Part shown: in pieces, positions 7,252 through 14,819 of the stretch
How the letters are laid out: the number at the start of each line of letters is the position of its first letter
Position numbering within the stretch: the first letter of the stretch is position 1
DNA from: Methylobacterium sp. DB0501
Lineage (GTDB): Bacteria > Pseudomonadota > Alphaproteobacteria > Rhizobiales > Beijerinckiaceae
Length of the DNA: 64,000 nt
NCBI RefSeq assembly: GCF_011043735.1
Contig: NZ_JAAKGV010000016.1
Location: forward strand, 62,001-126,000
Reading direction: 5' to 3'
Position numbers and translations under genes: made by a program
Notes under the pieces: model-generated
Database searches by the model: none
Seen by the model: the letters and a program-made list of their open reading frames with translations, nothing else
Told to the model about the DNA's origin: nothing

Positions 7252-8916
7252 TCACCCGAGGCTCGGCAAATCCAGCCCATGCTCCCGCGCACAAGCCGCG
7301 GCATCCTCGTATCCGGCATCGGCGTGGCGCATCACACCGGTGGCGGGGTCGTTCCACAGGACCCGTTCCAGGCGCCGGTCGGCGGCCTCGGTGCCGTCGC
7401 AGACGATCGCCATGCCGGCATGCTGCGAGAAGCCCATCCCGACCCCGCCGCCGTGATGCAGCGAGACCCAGGTGGCGCCGGACGCGGTGTTGAGGAGGGC
7501 GTTGAGCAGCGGCCAGTCGGAGACCGCGTCCGAGCCGTCGCGCATGCTTTCCGTCTCGCGGTTCGGCGAGGCGACGGAACCGGAATCGAGGTGGTCGCGG
7601 CCGATGACGATCGGCGCCTTCAATTCGCCCTTGCGCACCATCTCGTTGAAAGCGAGGCCGAGGCGGTGGCGGTCGCCGAGGCCCACCCAGCAGATCCGCG
7701 CCGGCAGGCCTTGGAACCGGATCTTGTCCCGCGCCATGTCGAGCCAGCGGTGGAGGTGGTGGTTGTCGGGCAGAAGCTCCTTCACCTTCGCGTCGGTGCG
7801 GTAGATGTCCTCCGGATCGCCCGAGAGGGCGCACCAGCGGAACGGCCCGATGCCGCGGCAGAAGAGCGGGCGGATATAGGCCGGCACGAAGCCCGGGAAG
7901 GCGAAGGCGTCCTCGACGCCCTCCTCCAGCGCCATCTGGCGGATGTTGTTGCCGTAATCGACCACCGGCACGCCGGCGCGGTGGAAATCGAGCATCGCCC
8001 GGACATGCACCGCCATCGAGCGCCTGGCGGCGGCGGCCACCGCGGCCGGGTCGCTCTCGCGCCTGGCTTCCCACTCGGCGACCGTCCAGCCCGAGGGCAG
8101 GTAGCCGTTGACGGGATCGTGGGCCGAGGTCTGGTCGGTGACGCAGTCGGGGCGAACGCCGCGGGCGTAGAGCTCGCCGAAGATGTCGGCGGCGTTGCCG
8201 AGCAGCGCGACCGAGCGCGGAATCTTCGTGCGGGCGGATTCGGCGATCAGCTCCAGCGCGTGGTCGAGGTCGCGGGCCTGGACGTCGACGTAGCCGGTGC
8301 GCAGGCGGAACTCGATGCGCGAGGCCTGCGCCTCGACGGCGAGGCAGGAGGCGCCCGCCATGGTGGCGGCCAAGGTCTGCGCGCCGCCCATGCCCCCCAG
8401 GCCCGCGGTGAGAATCCAGCGGCCCGACAGGTCGCCGGCATAATGCTGGCGGCCCATCTCGACGAAGGTCTCGTAGGTGCCCTGCACGATGCCCTGGCTG
8501 CCGATATAGATCCAGGACCCGGCCGTCATCTGGCCGTACATCATCAGGCCCTTGCGATCGAGCTCGTGGAAATGCTCCCAGGTCGCCCAGTGCGGCACGA
8601 GATTCGAGTTGGCGATCAGCACCCGCGGGGCATCGGCGTGGGTGCGGAACACTCCCACCGGCTTGCCCGATTGCACCAGCAGGGTCTGGTCGTCGTCGAG
8701 GTCGCGGAGCGCCGCCACGATGCGGTCGAAGCTCGCCCAGTCCCGCGCCGCCCGGCCGATGCCGCCATAGACGACGAGCTCGCCCGGCCGCTCGGCGACG
8801 TCGGGATCGAGGTTGTTCATCAGCATCCGGAGCGGCGCCTCGGTGAGCCAGCTCTTGGCGGTGAGGGCGGTGCCGTGGGGTGCGCGGATGGTGCGGGCGT
8901 TGTCGATGCGGGTCAT
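7252..8916 (-). CDS. hutU: Urocanate hydratase
   Basis: A 554-residue protein, the normal size for urocanase. It catalyses the second step of histidine breakdown, adding water to urocanate to give imidazolonepropionate, with NAD+ acting as an electrophile in the active site. Family stretches include VVYGGIGRAARDW, the NAD-binding LTAGLGGMGGAQ, and FCRGIGPFRW with the conserved active-site cysteine. The ATG at 8916 gives the standard N-terminus MTRIDNARTIRAPHG; longer frames extend into repeat DNA. It follows hutI on the same strand after a 217-bp gap holding a paired extragenic palindrome, so it may have its own promoter or be read through from hutI. Confidence 0.95.
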   Translation of the reverse strand: MTRIDNARTIRAPHGTALTAKSWLTEAPLRMLMNNLDPDVAERPGELVVYGGIGRAARDWASFDRIVAALRDLDDDQTLLVQSGKPVGVFRTHADAPRVLIANSNLVPHWATWEHFHELDRKGLMMYGQMTAGSWIYIGSQGIVQGTYETFVEMGRQHYAGDLSGRWILTAGLGGMGGAQTLAATMAGASCLAVEAQASRIEFRLRTGYVDVQARDLDHALELIAESARTKIPRSVALLGNAADIFGELYARGVRPDCVTDQTSAHDPVNGYLPSGWTVAEWEARRESDPAAVAAAARRSMAVHVRAMLDFHRAGVPVVDYGNNIRQMALEEGVEDAFAFPGFVPAYIRPLFCRGIGPFRWCALSGDPEDIYRTDAKVKELLPDNHHLHRWLDMARDKIRFQGLPARICWVGLGDRHRLGLAFNEMVRKGELKAPIVIGRDHLDSGSVASPNRETESMRDGSDAVSDWPLLNALLNTASGATWVSLHHGGGVGMGFSQHAGMAIVCDGTEAADRRLERVLWNDPATGVMRHADAGYEDAAACAREHGLDLPSLG

Positions 8917-8987
8917 GGCTGGGGGCTCCGGACGATAAAGTGAGTCAGAAAGGCTTTGACGGCACCGGAAGAATTCAAACCCTCCAT

Positions 8988-9124
8988 CGTCATTCGGGGC
9001 TGCGCAGCGGAGCCTGGAATCCAGAACGGCTGGTGGGAAAGGATGATGCGGATCGCGCCTCGCTCTTTCCTGAACCATCGTCGCTTCCGGATTCCGGGCT
9101 CCGCTGCGCGGCCCCGGAACGACC
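8988..9124. repeat. Inverted pair of dispersed extragenic palindromes
   Basis: Copy one (about 8988-9025, beginning CGTCATTCGGGGCTGCGCAG) and copy two (about 9089-9124, reverse orientation) are near-complements of each other, separated by about 60 bp. The core is CGCAGCGGAGCC flanked by CCGGAAT-type ends. Relatives occur at about 7113, 31751, 34729-34867 and 41969-42238. They lie between hutI and hutU and may act as a transcript-stabilising or attenuating structure. Confidence 0.6.
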
Positions 9125-9133
9125 CGGTGGGTG

Positions 9134-10399
9134 TCAGGTCCGTCGAGGTTGGCGAACGGCCTCCGGCCGCGCCCCGCAGATACGGGCATGAAGCGGGTTG
9201 AACCCCATCCGGTAGACCAGCTCCGCCGGCCGCTCGACCGACCACACCGCGAGGTCGGCGCGCTTGCCGGCTTCGAGCGTGCCGACCTCGGAGAGGATCC
9301 CGAGGGCGCGGGCGGCCTCGCGGGTGGTGCCGGCCAGGCACTCGTCGACGGTGAGGCGGAACAGGGTCGCGGCCATGTTCATGGCGAGCAGCAGCGAGGT
9401 CAGCGGCGAGGTGCCGGGATTGGCGTCGGTGGCGACCGCCATCGGCACGCCGTGCCGGCGAAACAGCCCGACCGGCGGCAGCTTGGTCTCGCGGATGAAG
9501 TAATAGGCGCCGGGCAGCAGCACCGCGACGGTGCCGCTCCCCGCCATCGCGGCGGCGCCGGCCTCGTCGGTATGCTCCAGGTGATCGGCCGAGAGCGCCC
9601 CGTAGCGGGCCGCGAGCGCCGCGCCGCCGAGATTCGAGAGCTGGTCGGCATGCAGCTTCACCGGCAGGCCGAGAGCCCTGGCGCGCTCGAACACCCGCGC
9701 GACCTGATCGGGCGAGAAGGCGATGCCCTCGCAGAACGCGTCGACCGCATCGACGAGGCCCTCCGCGGCCAGCGCCGGCAGCATCGTGTCGGCGACCTCG
9801 GCGATGTACGCGTCCTTGTCGCCGCCGGCCTCCGGCGGCAGGGCGTGGGCGCCGAGGAACGTGGTGCGGATCCCGACCGGGCGGACCTCGCCGAGGCGGC
9901 GGGCGGCGCGGAGCGCCTTGCGCTCGCTCGACTGGTCGAGGCCGTAGCCGGACTTCACCTCGACGGTGGTGACGCCCTCGGCGATCAGCGCGTCGAGCCG
10001 CGGCAGGGTCTGGCGCACCAGCTCGTCCTCGCTCGCCGCCCGCAAGGCGCCGACCGAGGAGACGATGCCGCCGCCGGCCCGCGCCACCTCCTCGTAGGAG
10101 GCACCGGCGAGGCGCAGCTCGAATTCGTGCGCCCGGTCGCCGGCCCAGACGAGGTGGGTGTGGCAGTCGATCAGCCCCGGGGTGATCCAGCGGCCCTCGC
10201 CGTCGACGATCTCGGCACCGTGACGCGCCGCCGCCGGCAGGTCGGCCTCAGGCCCGGCGAACACGATCCGCCCGTCGCGGATCGCCAGCGCCCCCGTCTC
10301 CACCGCGCCGATGCCGGGAAGGCCCGGCGCGAAGGTGGCGAGCCGGACGTTGCGCCAGACCCGGTGCCGGACCTGGCCCGCGCTGTCTCTCTCGCTCAT
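9134..10399 (-). CDS. hutI: Imidazolonepropionase
   Basis: A 421-residue amidohydrolase for the third step of histidine degradation, opening the imidazolone ring to formiminoglutamate. Metal-binding motifs are visible in order: DCHTHLVWAGDR, KLHADQ, ADHLEH and ATDANPGTS. The EVKSGYGLD stretch is typical of HutI. The ATG at 10399 (MSERDSAGQ) follows GAGGAGG at good spacing, so the ATG nine codons upstream is not used here. The gene is divergent from hutF across a spacer with two HutC-type operators. Confidence 0.95.
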   Translation of the reverse strand: MSERDSAGQVRHRVWRNVRLATFAPGLPGIGAVETGALAIRDGRIVFAGPEADLPAAARHGAEIVDGEGRWITPGLIDCHTHLVWAGDRAHEFELRLAGASYEEVARAGGGIVSSVGALRAASEDELVRQTLPRLDALIAEGVTTVEVKSGYGLDQSSERKALRAARRLGEVRPVGIRTTFLGAHALPPEAGGDKDAYIAEVADTMLPALAAEGLVDAVDAFCEGIAFSPDQVARVFERARALGLPVKLHADQLSNLGGAALAARYGALSADHLEHTDEAGAAAMAGSGTVAVLLPGAYYFIRETKLPPVGLFRRHGVPMAVATDANPGTSPLTSLLLAMNMAATLFRLTVDECLAGTTREAARALGILSEVGTLEAGKRADLAVWSVERPAELVYRMGFNPLHARICGARPEAVRQPRRT

Positions 10400-10428
10400 G
10401 CCCGCCTCCTCCTCGCGATTCCTCATTA

Positions 10429-10462
10429 TGTATAGACATGAGAGATCGCGCTTGTATAGACA
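10429..10462. promoter_or_regulatory. Two HutC-type operators
   Basis: The sequence TGTATAGACA occurs twice in the hutI/hutF spacer, at 10429-10438 and 10453-10462, 24 bp apart. It matches the core of the known HutC operator (about TTGTATAGACAA). HutC is a GntR-type repressor released by urocanate. Such placement would let one repressor control both divergent transcripts. The hutC gene itself is not in the window. Confidence 0.75.
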
Positions 10463-10518
10463 GGAACGGACGAAAGCGGGCCGAGAGCCTCGAACCCCCG
10501 AAGGCAGGAGATGCGCCG

Positions 10519-11877
10519 ATGACCGTGCTGCACGCCGCCCACGCCCTGACGCCCGCGGGCTGGCAGGCCGATGTCCGGCTGACGCTGGCGGAGGGGCGGA
10601 TCTCGGCCGTCGAGGCCGAACGGGGGCCGGAGCCGGGAGACGAGCGGGTGGCCGTGCTGGTGCCGGGCCTGCCGAACCTGCACAGCCACGCCTTCCAGCG
10701 CGGCATGGCCGGGCTCGCCGAGCGGCGCGGCCCCTCCGCCGACACGTTCTGGACCTGGCGCGAGACGATGTACCGCTTCGCCCTGCGGATGACGCCCGAC
10801 GAGGCCGAGGCGGTGGCGGCGCAAGCCTATGTCGAGATGCTCGAATCCGGCTTCACCCGGGTCGGCGAGTTCCACTACCTGCACCACGGGCCCGACGGAC
10901 GGCCCTACGCCAACCCCGCGGAGATGGCCGAACGGATCGCGGCCGCGGCGGCCCTCACGGGCCTGCGCCTCAGCCTGCTGCCGGTGCTCTATCGCTGGTC
11001 GAATTTCGGCGGCACCGCCCCCACGGAGGGCCAGCGCCGGTTCGTCAGCGACCTCGATCTCTTCGCCCGCCTGGTCGAGGCCTCCCGGGCCGCCGTGGCC
11101 CATCTGCCGGGATCCACCCTCGGCGTCGCGCCCCACAGCCTGCGTGCGGTGATGCCGGACGACCTCTCCGCCGCCCTCGCCCTCGCGGCCGGCGGGCCGG
11201 TCCACATCCACGCCGCCGAGCAGGTGCGCGAGGTGGAGGAGTGCCAGGCCTGGTCCGGCGCGCGGCCGGTGCAATGGCTCCTCGACCGGGCCGGGCTCGA
11301 TGCGCGCTGGTGCCTGATCCACGCCACCCACATGACGCCGGACGAGACCGCCCGGTTCGCGAAGAGCGGCGCCGTCGCGGGCCTGTGCCCGGTGACGGAG
11401 GCGAGCCTCGGCGACGGCATCTTCCCGGCCCCCGGCTTCGTCGCGGCGGGCGGGCGCTACGGAATCGGCACCGATTCGAACGTGCTGGTCGGCGCCGCCG
11501 ACGAGCTGCGCCAGCTCGAATACGCCCAGCGCCTCGGGAATCGCCAGCGCAACGTGCTGGCCGCCCCCGGCGCCTCAACCGGGCGGGCCGTGTTCGACGC
11601 AAGCCTCGCCGGCGGCACCCAGGCGCTCGCCGCAACAAGCGGTGGGCTCGCGGCCGGGGCCCCGGCCGACTGCGTCGCCCTCGACGGGGCCGACCCGGCC
11701 CTGCTCGAACGGCGGGGCGACGCCCTCCTCGACGGCTGGATCTTCGCCGCCGGCTCCCGCGCGGTGGACGCGGTCTGGGTGGCGGGAAACCGGGTCGTCG
11801 CGGGCGGGCGGCACGTCGCCCGGGAGGCGGTGGCGGCGCGGTATGCGGGCGTGCTCCGGCGGCTGATGGCGGAGTGA
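10519..11877 (+). CDS. hutF: Formimidoylglutamate deiminase
   Basis: A 452-residue amidohydrolase that converts N-formimino-L-glutamate to N-formyl-L-glutamate and ammonia. This is the Pseudomonas-type five-step branch of histidine breakdown. The metal site is visible as PNLHSHAFQRGMAG, HIHAAEQ, CLIHATHM and GIGTDSNV. The start at 10519 follows a GGCAGGAG ribosome binding site; the frame is open 27 codons upstream but without a site. It is divergent from hutI with two HutC-type operators between. The deformylase HutG that would complete this route is not nearby. Confidence 0.92.
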   Translation: MTVLHAAHALTPAGWQADVRLTLAEGRISAVEAERGPEPGDERVAVLVPGLPNLHSHAFQRGMAGLAERRGPSADTFWTWRETMYRFALRMTPDEAEAVAAQAYVEMLESGFTRVGEFHYLHHGPDGRPYANPAEMAERIAAAAALTGLRLSLLPVLYRWSNFGGTAPTEGQRRFVSDLDLFARLVEASRAAVAHLPGSTLGVAPHSLRAVMPDDLSAALALAAGGPVHIHAAEQVREVEECQAWSGARPVQWLLDRAGLDARWCLIHATHMTPDETARFAKSGAVAGLCPVTEASLGDGIFPAPGFVAAGGRYGIGTDSNVLVGAADELRQLEYAQRLGNRQRNVLAAPGASTGRAVFDASLAGGTQALAATSGGLAAGAPADCVALDGADPALLERRGDALLDGWIFAAGSRAVDAVWVAGNRVVAGGRHVAREAVAARYAGVLRRLMAE

Positions 11878-12098
11878 GAGGCCGTCCCGGGTCCGCGCTT
11901 TACCGAAGGACGACCCTGCGGCAAAAATGATGCACGACGAAAAACCAAAGCAGAGTCCTGCCATTCCTCTCCGTGAGGACGGACGCTCCGCCCTGGCCCT
12001 CACGGGCGCGATCGGCTATCAGCCCCGCCGCCCCGGCCACGGCCGGGCGTTCGCAAGGTCATGGTTCCGCCCGGGCGGAGCGTGAACGGTCGAGGGCG

Positions 12099-12605
12099 AT
12101 GCGGTACGAGGTCGAGCGGAAGTTCCTGGTGGCCCATGCGGGCTGGCGCGCCCGCGCGGTGAGCCGGAGCCGGCTGACGGACGGGCTGGTCGGCGAGTTC
12201 GCCGGCGGCAAGGTCCGGGTGCGGCTCGACGAGGAGACGGCCTGGCTCACCGTCAAGGGCCCGCGCGACGGCCTGGCGCGGCCGGAATTCGAGTACGAGA
12301 TCCCCCGCACCGATGCCGAGGCGATGCTGCGCCTGGTCTGCGAGACCTGCCTGATCGAGAAGACCCGCCACTGCGTGCCGCATGACGGCGTGGTCTGGAC
12401 GGTGGACGAGTATCGCGGCGCGCTGTCGGGCATGATCCTGGCCGAGGTCGAGCTGGAGCACGAGGCGCAGGTCGTCACCCTTCCGGACTGGGTCGGCCGC
12501 GAGGTCACGGCGGATCCACGCTTCCGCCAGTCGACCCTGCTGCGCCTCGCCCGCGAGGCCGGCCGCCCGGTGACCCTGCGCGAGGTGATCGCCGCGCCGC
12601 TGTGA
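12099..12605 (+). CDS. CYTH domain protein (triphosphate tunnel enzyme family)
   Basis: A 168-residue protein with the CYTH signature E-x-E-x-K as EVERKF at residues 3-8. Alternating acidic and basic strands follow (VRVRLD, AWLTVKG, EYEIP, EVELEHE) and build the eight-stranded tunnel of the family. Members hydrolyse inorganic triphosphate or related triphosphates with Mg2+; a few are class-IV adenylate cyclases. The ATG at 12099 follows GAGGG. No neighbour suggests a specific pathway. Confidence 0.85.
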   Translation: MRYEVERKFLVAHAGWRARAVSRSRLTDGLVGEFAGGKVRVRLDEETAWLTVKGPRDGLARPEFEYEIPRTDAEAMLRLVCETCLIEKTRHCVPHDGVVWTVDEYRGALSGMILAEVELEHEAQVVTLPDWVGREVTADPRFRQSTLLRLAREAGRPVTLREVIAAPL

Positions 12606-13001
12606 GGGGCCGGTGGGGACGGCACCGCCGTCTCCGGCGCGACCCGGCCGACACGCCACGGCGATTGTCCTTCCGGCCCGCATCGTCTATGAGCCCGCCG
12701 CAACAGCATCGAGCCCAACCGGCCAATCGATCTCGCCGCCACTGAGGCCGGCCCGCGGCTCGCCCGCGCCGTGCCGCCTCGCGATTCCGGCGAGTGGACG
12801 CTCCCTCCGCCGATTGCGCGGGCGCCGGAGCCGACGCGTCGCGAGGGCTCGACCGATCCCGGTCGGGGTGCCGCGACCATCCCCGAGGAAACCCACCCGA
12901 ACGGCTTCGCGACGAGCGGTGACGCTTGCCCGCGATCGGACGCCTGTCACGACCGGGGGCGCCCATGCGCCGGCCGGTCCGCACGAGAACGGGATTGGGC
13001 C
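12606..13001. other. Intergenic region before mqo
   Basis: About 395 bp between the CYTH gene and mqo. Several open frames overlap on both strands, but none has a ribosome binding site or domain. It presumably holds the mqo promoter; no strong -35/-10 pair or dyad was recognised. Confidence 0.4.
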
Positions 13002-14702
13002 ATGCGCGCCGACGACACGACCACCTGCCCGACCGGCGTGAGCCGGCGCCAGATCCTCGGCGGCGCCGCGGCCGGGCTCGCGGCCTCGGCGCTGCCCGGG
13101 TCCCTCGCCCTCGCGCAAGCGGCCGAAAAGGTCGACGTGCTGCTGATCGGCGGCGGCATCATGAGCGCGACCCTCGGCGTGTGGCTGAACCAGCTGGAGC
13201 CGGACTGGTCGATCCGCATGGTCGAGCGCCTCGACCAGGTGGCGCTGGAGAGCTCGAACGGCTGGAACAATGCCGGCACCGGCCACTCGGCGCTCGCCGA
13301 GCTGAACTATACCCCCGAGAAGAAGGGCAAGGTCGAGATCGCCAAGGCGATCGAGATCAACGAGGCGTTCCAGGTCACGCGCCAGTTCCTGGCCTCGCAG
13401 GTGAAGAACGGCGTCCTGAAGGACCCGACGACCTTCATCAACTACACGCCCCACATGAGCTTCGTCTGGGGTGACGACAACATCGCCTATCTGCGCAAGC
13501 GCTACGAGGCGCTGAAGGCGAGCCCGCTCTTTGCCGGGATGGAGTTCTCGACCGATCCCGAGCAGCTGAAAAAGTGGGTGCCCCTGATGATGGAGGGGCG
13601 CGATCCGAACCAGCGGGTCGCCGCCACCTGGTCGCCGCTCGGCACCGACGTCGAATGGGGCGAGGTCACCCGCCAGTACGTCGCCCATCTCCGGAAGCAG
13701 AAGAGCTTCCGTCTCGACCTCTCGACCGAGGTCCAGGGCATCGTGAAGAACCCGGACGGCTCCTGGCGGGTTACCGCGCGCAACCTCAAGGACGGGTCGC
13801 GCCAGGCGGTCGACGCCAAGTTCGTGTTCATCGGCGCCGGCGGCGGCGCCCTGCACCTGCTCCAGGCCTCCGGCATCCCGGAGGGCCAGGACTATGCCGG
13901 CTTCCCCGTCGGCGGCTCGTTCCTGGTCAACGAGAACCCGGACGTCGCGACGCTCCACCTCGCCAAGGCCTACGGCAAGGCCTCGGTCGGCTCGCCGCCG
14001 ATGTCGGTGCCGCATCTCGACACCCGGGTGCTCGGGGGCAAGCGCGTCATCCTGTTCGGGCCCTTCGCGACCTTCTCGACCAAGTTCCTGAAGGAGGGCT
14101 CGTACTTCGATCTCCTCACCTCGACCACGACCAGCAACGTCTGGCCGATGATGAAGGTCGGCCTCGACGAGTACCCGCTGGTGGAATACCTCGCCGGCCA
14201 GCTGATGCTCTCCGACGACGACCGCCTGGCGGCGTTGCGCGAATACTTCCCCAACGCCAAGAAGGGCGAGTGGCGCCTGTGGCAGGCGGGCCAGCGCGTG
14301 CAGATCATCAAGCGCGACGCGGACAAGGGCGGCGTGCTGAAGCTCGGCACCGAGATCGTCAATGCGCAGGACGGCAGCATCGCGGCCCTGCTCGGCGCCT
14401 CCCCCGGCGCCTCGACGGCGGCGCCGATCATGCTGCAGGTGCTCGAGAAGGTCTTCGCCCGGAACGTCGCCACCCCCGAGTGGCAGGCGAAGATCCGCGG
14501 GATCGTCCCGAGCTACGGCGCGCGGCTGAACGACGACCCGGAGAAGGTGGCGCAGGCCTGGGCCTTTACCAGCGAGCAACTGCAGCTCCCGACCCCGCCG
14601 GCGATCGATCGCGGCCCGCTCAAGCCGACCCCGGTGAGCAGCACCGTGCTCGACAGCGCCGACACCCCGGTCAAGGCCCCGGTGCACGACCTGGCGCCCT
14701 GA
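13002..14702 (+). CDS. mqo: Malate:quinone oxidoreductase with Tat signal
   Basis: A 566-residue FAD enzyme that oxidises malate to oxaloacetate and passes electrons to the quinone pool, bypassing NAD-malate dehydrogenase. The FAD-binding glycine motif is LIGGGIMSATLG near residue 48. NGWNNAGTGHSALAELNYTP and a second glycine cluster, FIGAGGGALHLLQ, are characteristic of Mqo. Unusually, the first 40 residues form a twin-arginine signal (SRRQILGGAAAGLAASALPG, ending ALAQA), whereas most Mqo proteins are cytoplasmic-face peripheral enzymes without a signal. The ATG at 13002 was chosen because it starts just before this signal. Its stop is followed by a strong hairpin shared with the convergent oxidoreductase gene. 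Confidence 0.93.
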   Translation: MRADDTTTCPTGVSRRQILGGAAAGLAASALPGSLALAQAAEKVDVLLIGGGIMSATLGVWLNQLEPDWSIRMVERLDQVALESSNGWNNAGTGHSALAELNYTPEKKGKVEIAKAIEINEAFQVTRQFLASQVKNGVLKDPTTFINYTPHMSFVWGDDNIAYLRKRYEALKASPLFAGMEFSTDPEQLKKWVPLMMEGRDPNQRVAATWSPLGTDVEWGEVTRQYVAHLRKQKSFRLDLSTEVQGIVKNPDGSWRVTARNLKDGSRQAVDAKFVFIGAGGGALHLLQASGIPEGQDYAGFPVGGSFLVNENPDVATLHLAKAYGKASVGSPPMSVPHLDTRVLGGKRVILFGPFATFSTKFLKEGSYFDLLTSTTTSNVWPMMKVGLDEYPLVEYLAGQLMLSDDDRLAALREYFPNAKKGEWRLWQAGQRVQIIKRDADKGGVLKLGTEIVNAQDGSIAALLGASPGASTAAPIMLQVLEKVFARNVATPEWQAKIRGIVPSYGARLNDDPEKVAQAWAFTSEQLQLPTPPAIDRGPLKPTPVSSTVLDSADTPVKAPVHDLAP

Positions 14703-14782
14703 CGGGTTGGCCCACGCGGGCCTTCGGGCCGCGGCTGTTCTCGGTGGATGCGCCTGCGCGTATCGCCTGTTTCCGGATCGGT

Positions 14783-14808
14783 GGTTGCCGTCATCGAGGA
14801 CGGCAACC
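14783..14808. terminator. Bidirectional hairpin between convergent mqo and oxidoreductase genes
   Basis: A perfect 10-bp stem, GGTTGCCGTC / GACGGCAACC, with a six-base loop (ATCGAG). It is centred in the 117-bp gap between two convergent genes. No T-run is present on either side, but position and stem strength favour a shared terminator. Confidence 0.6.
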
Positions 14809-14819
14809 GCCATCCCGCC

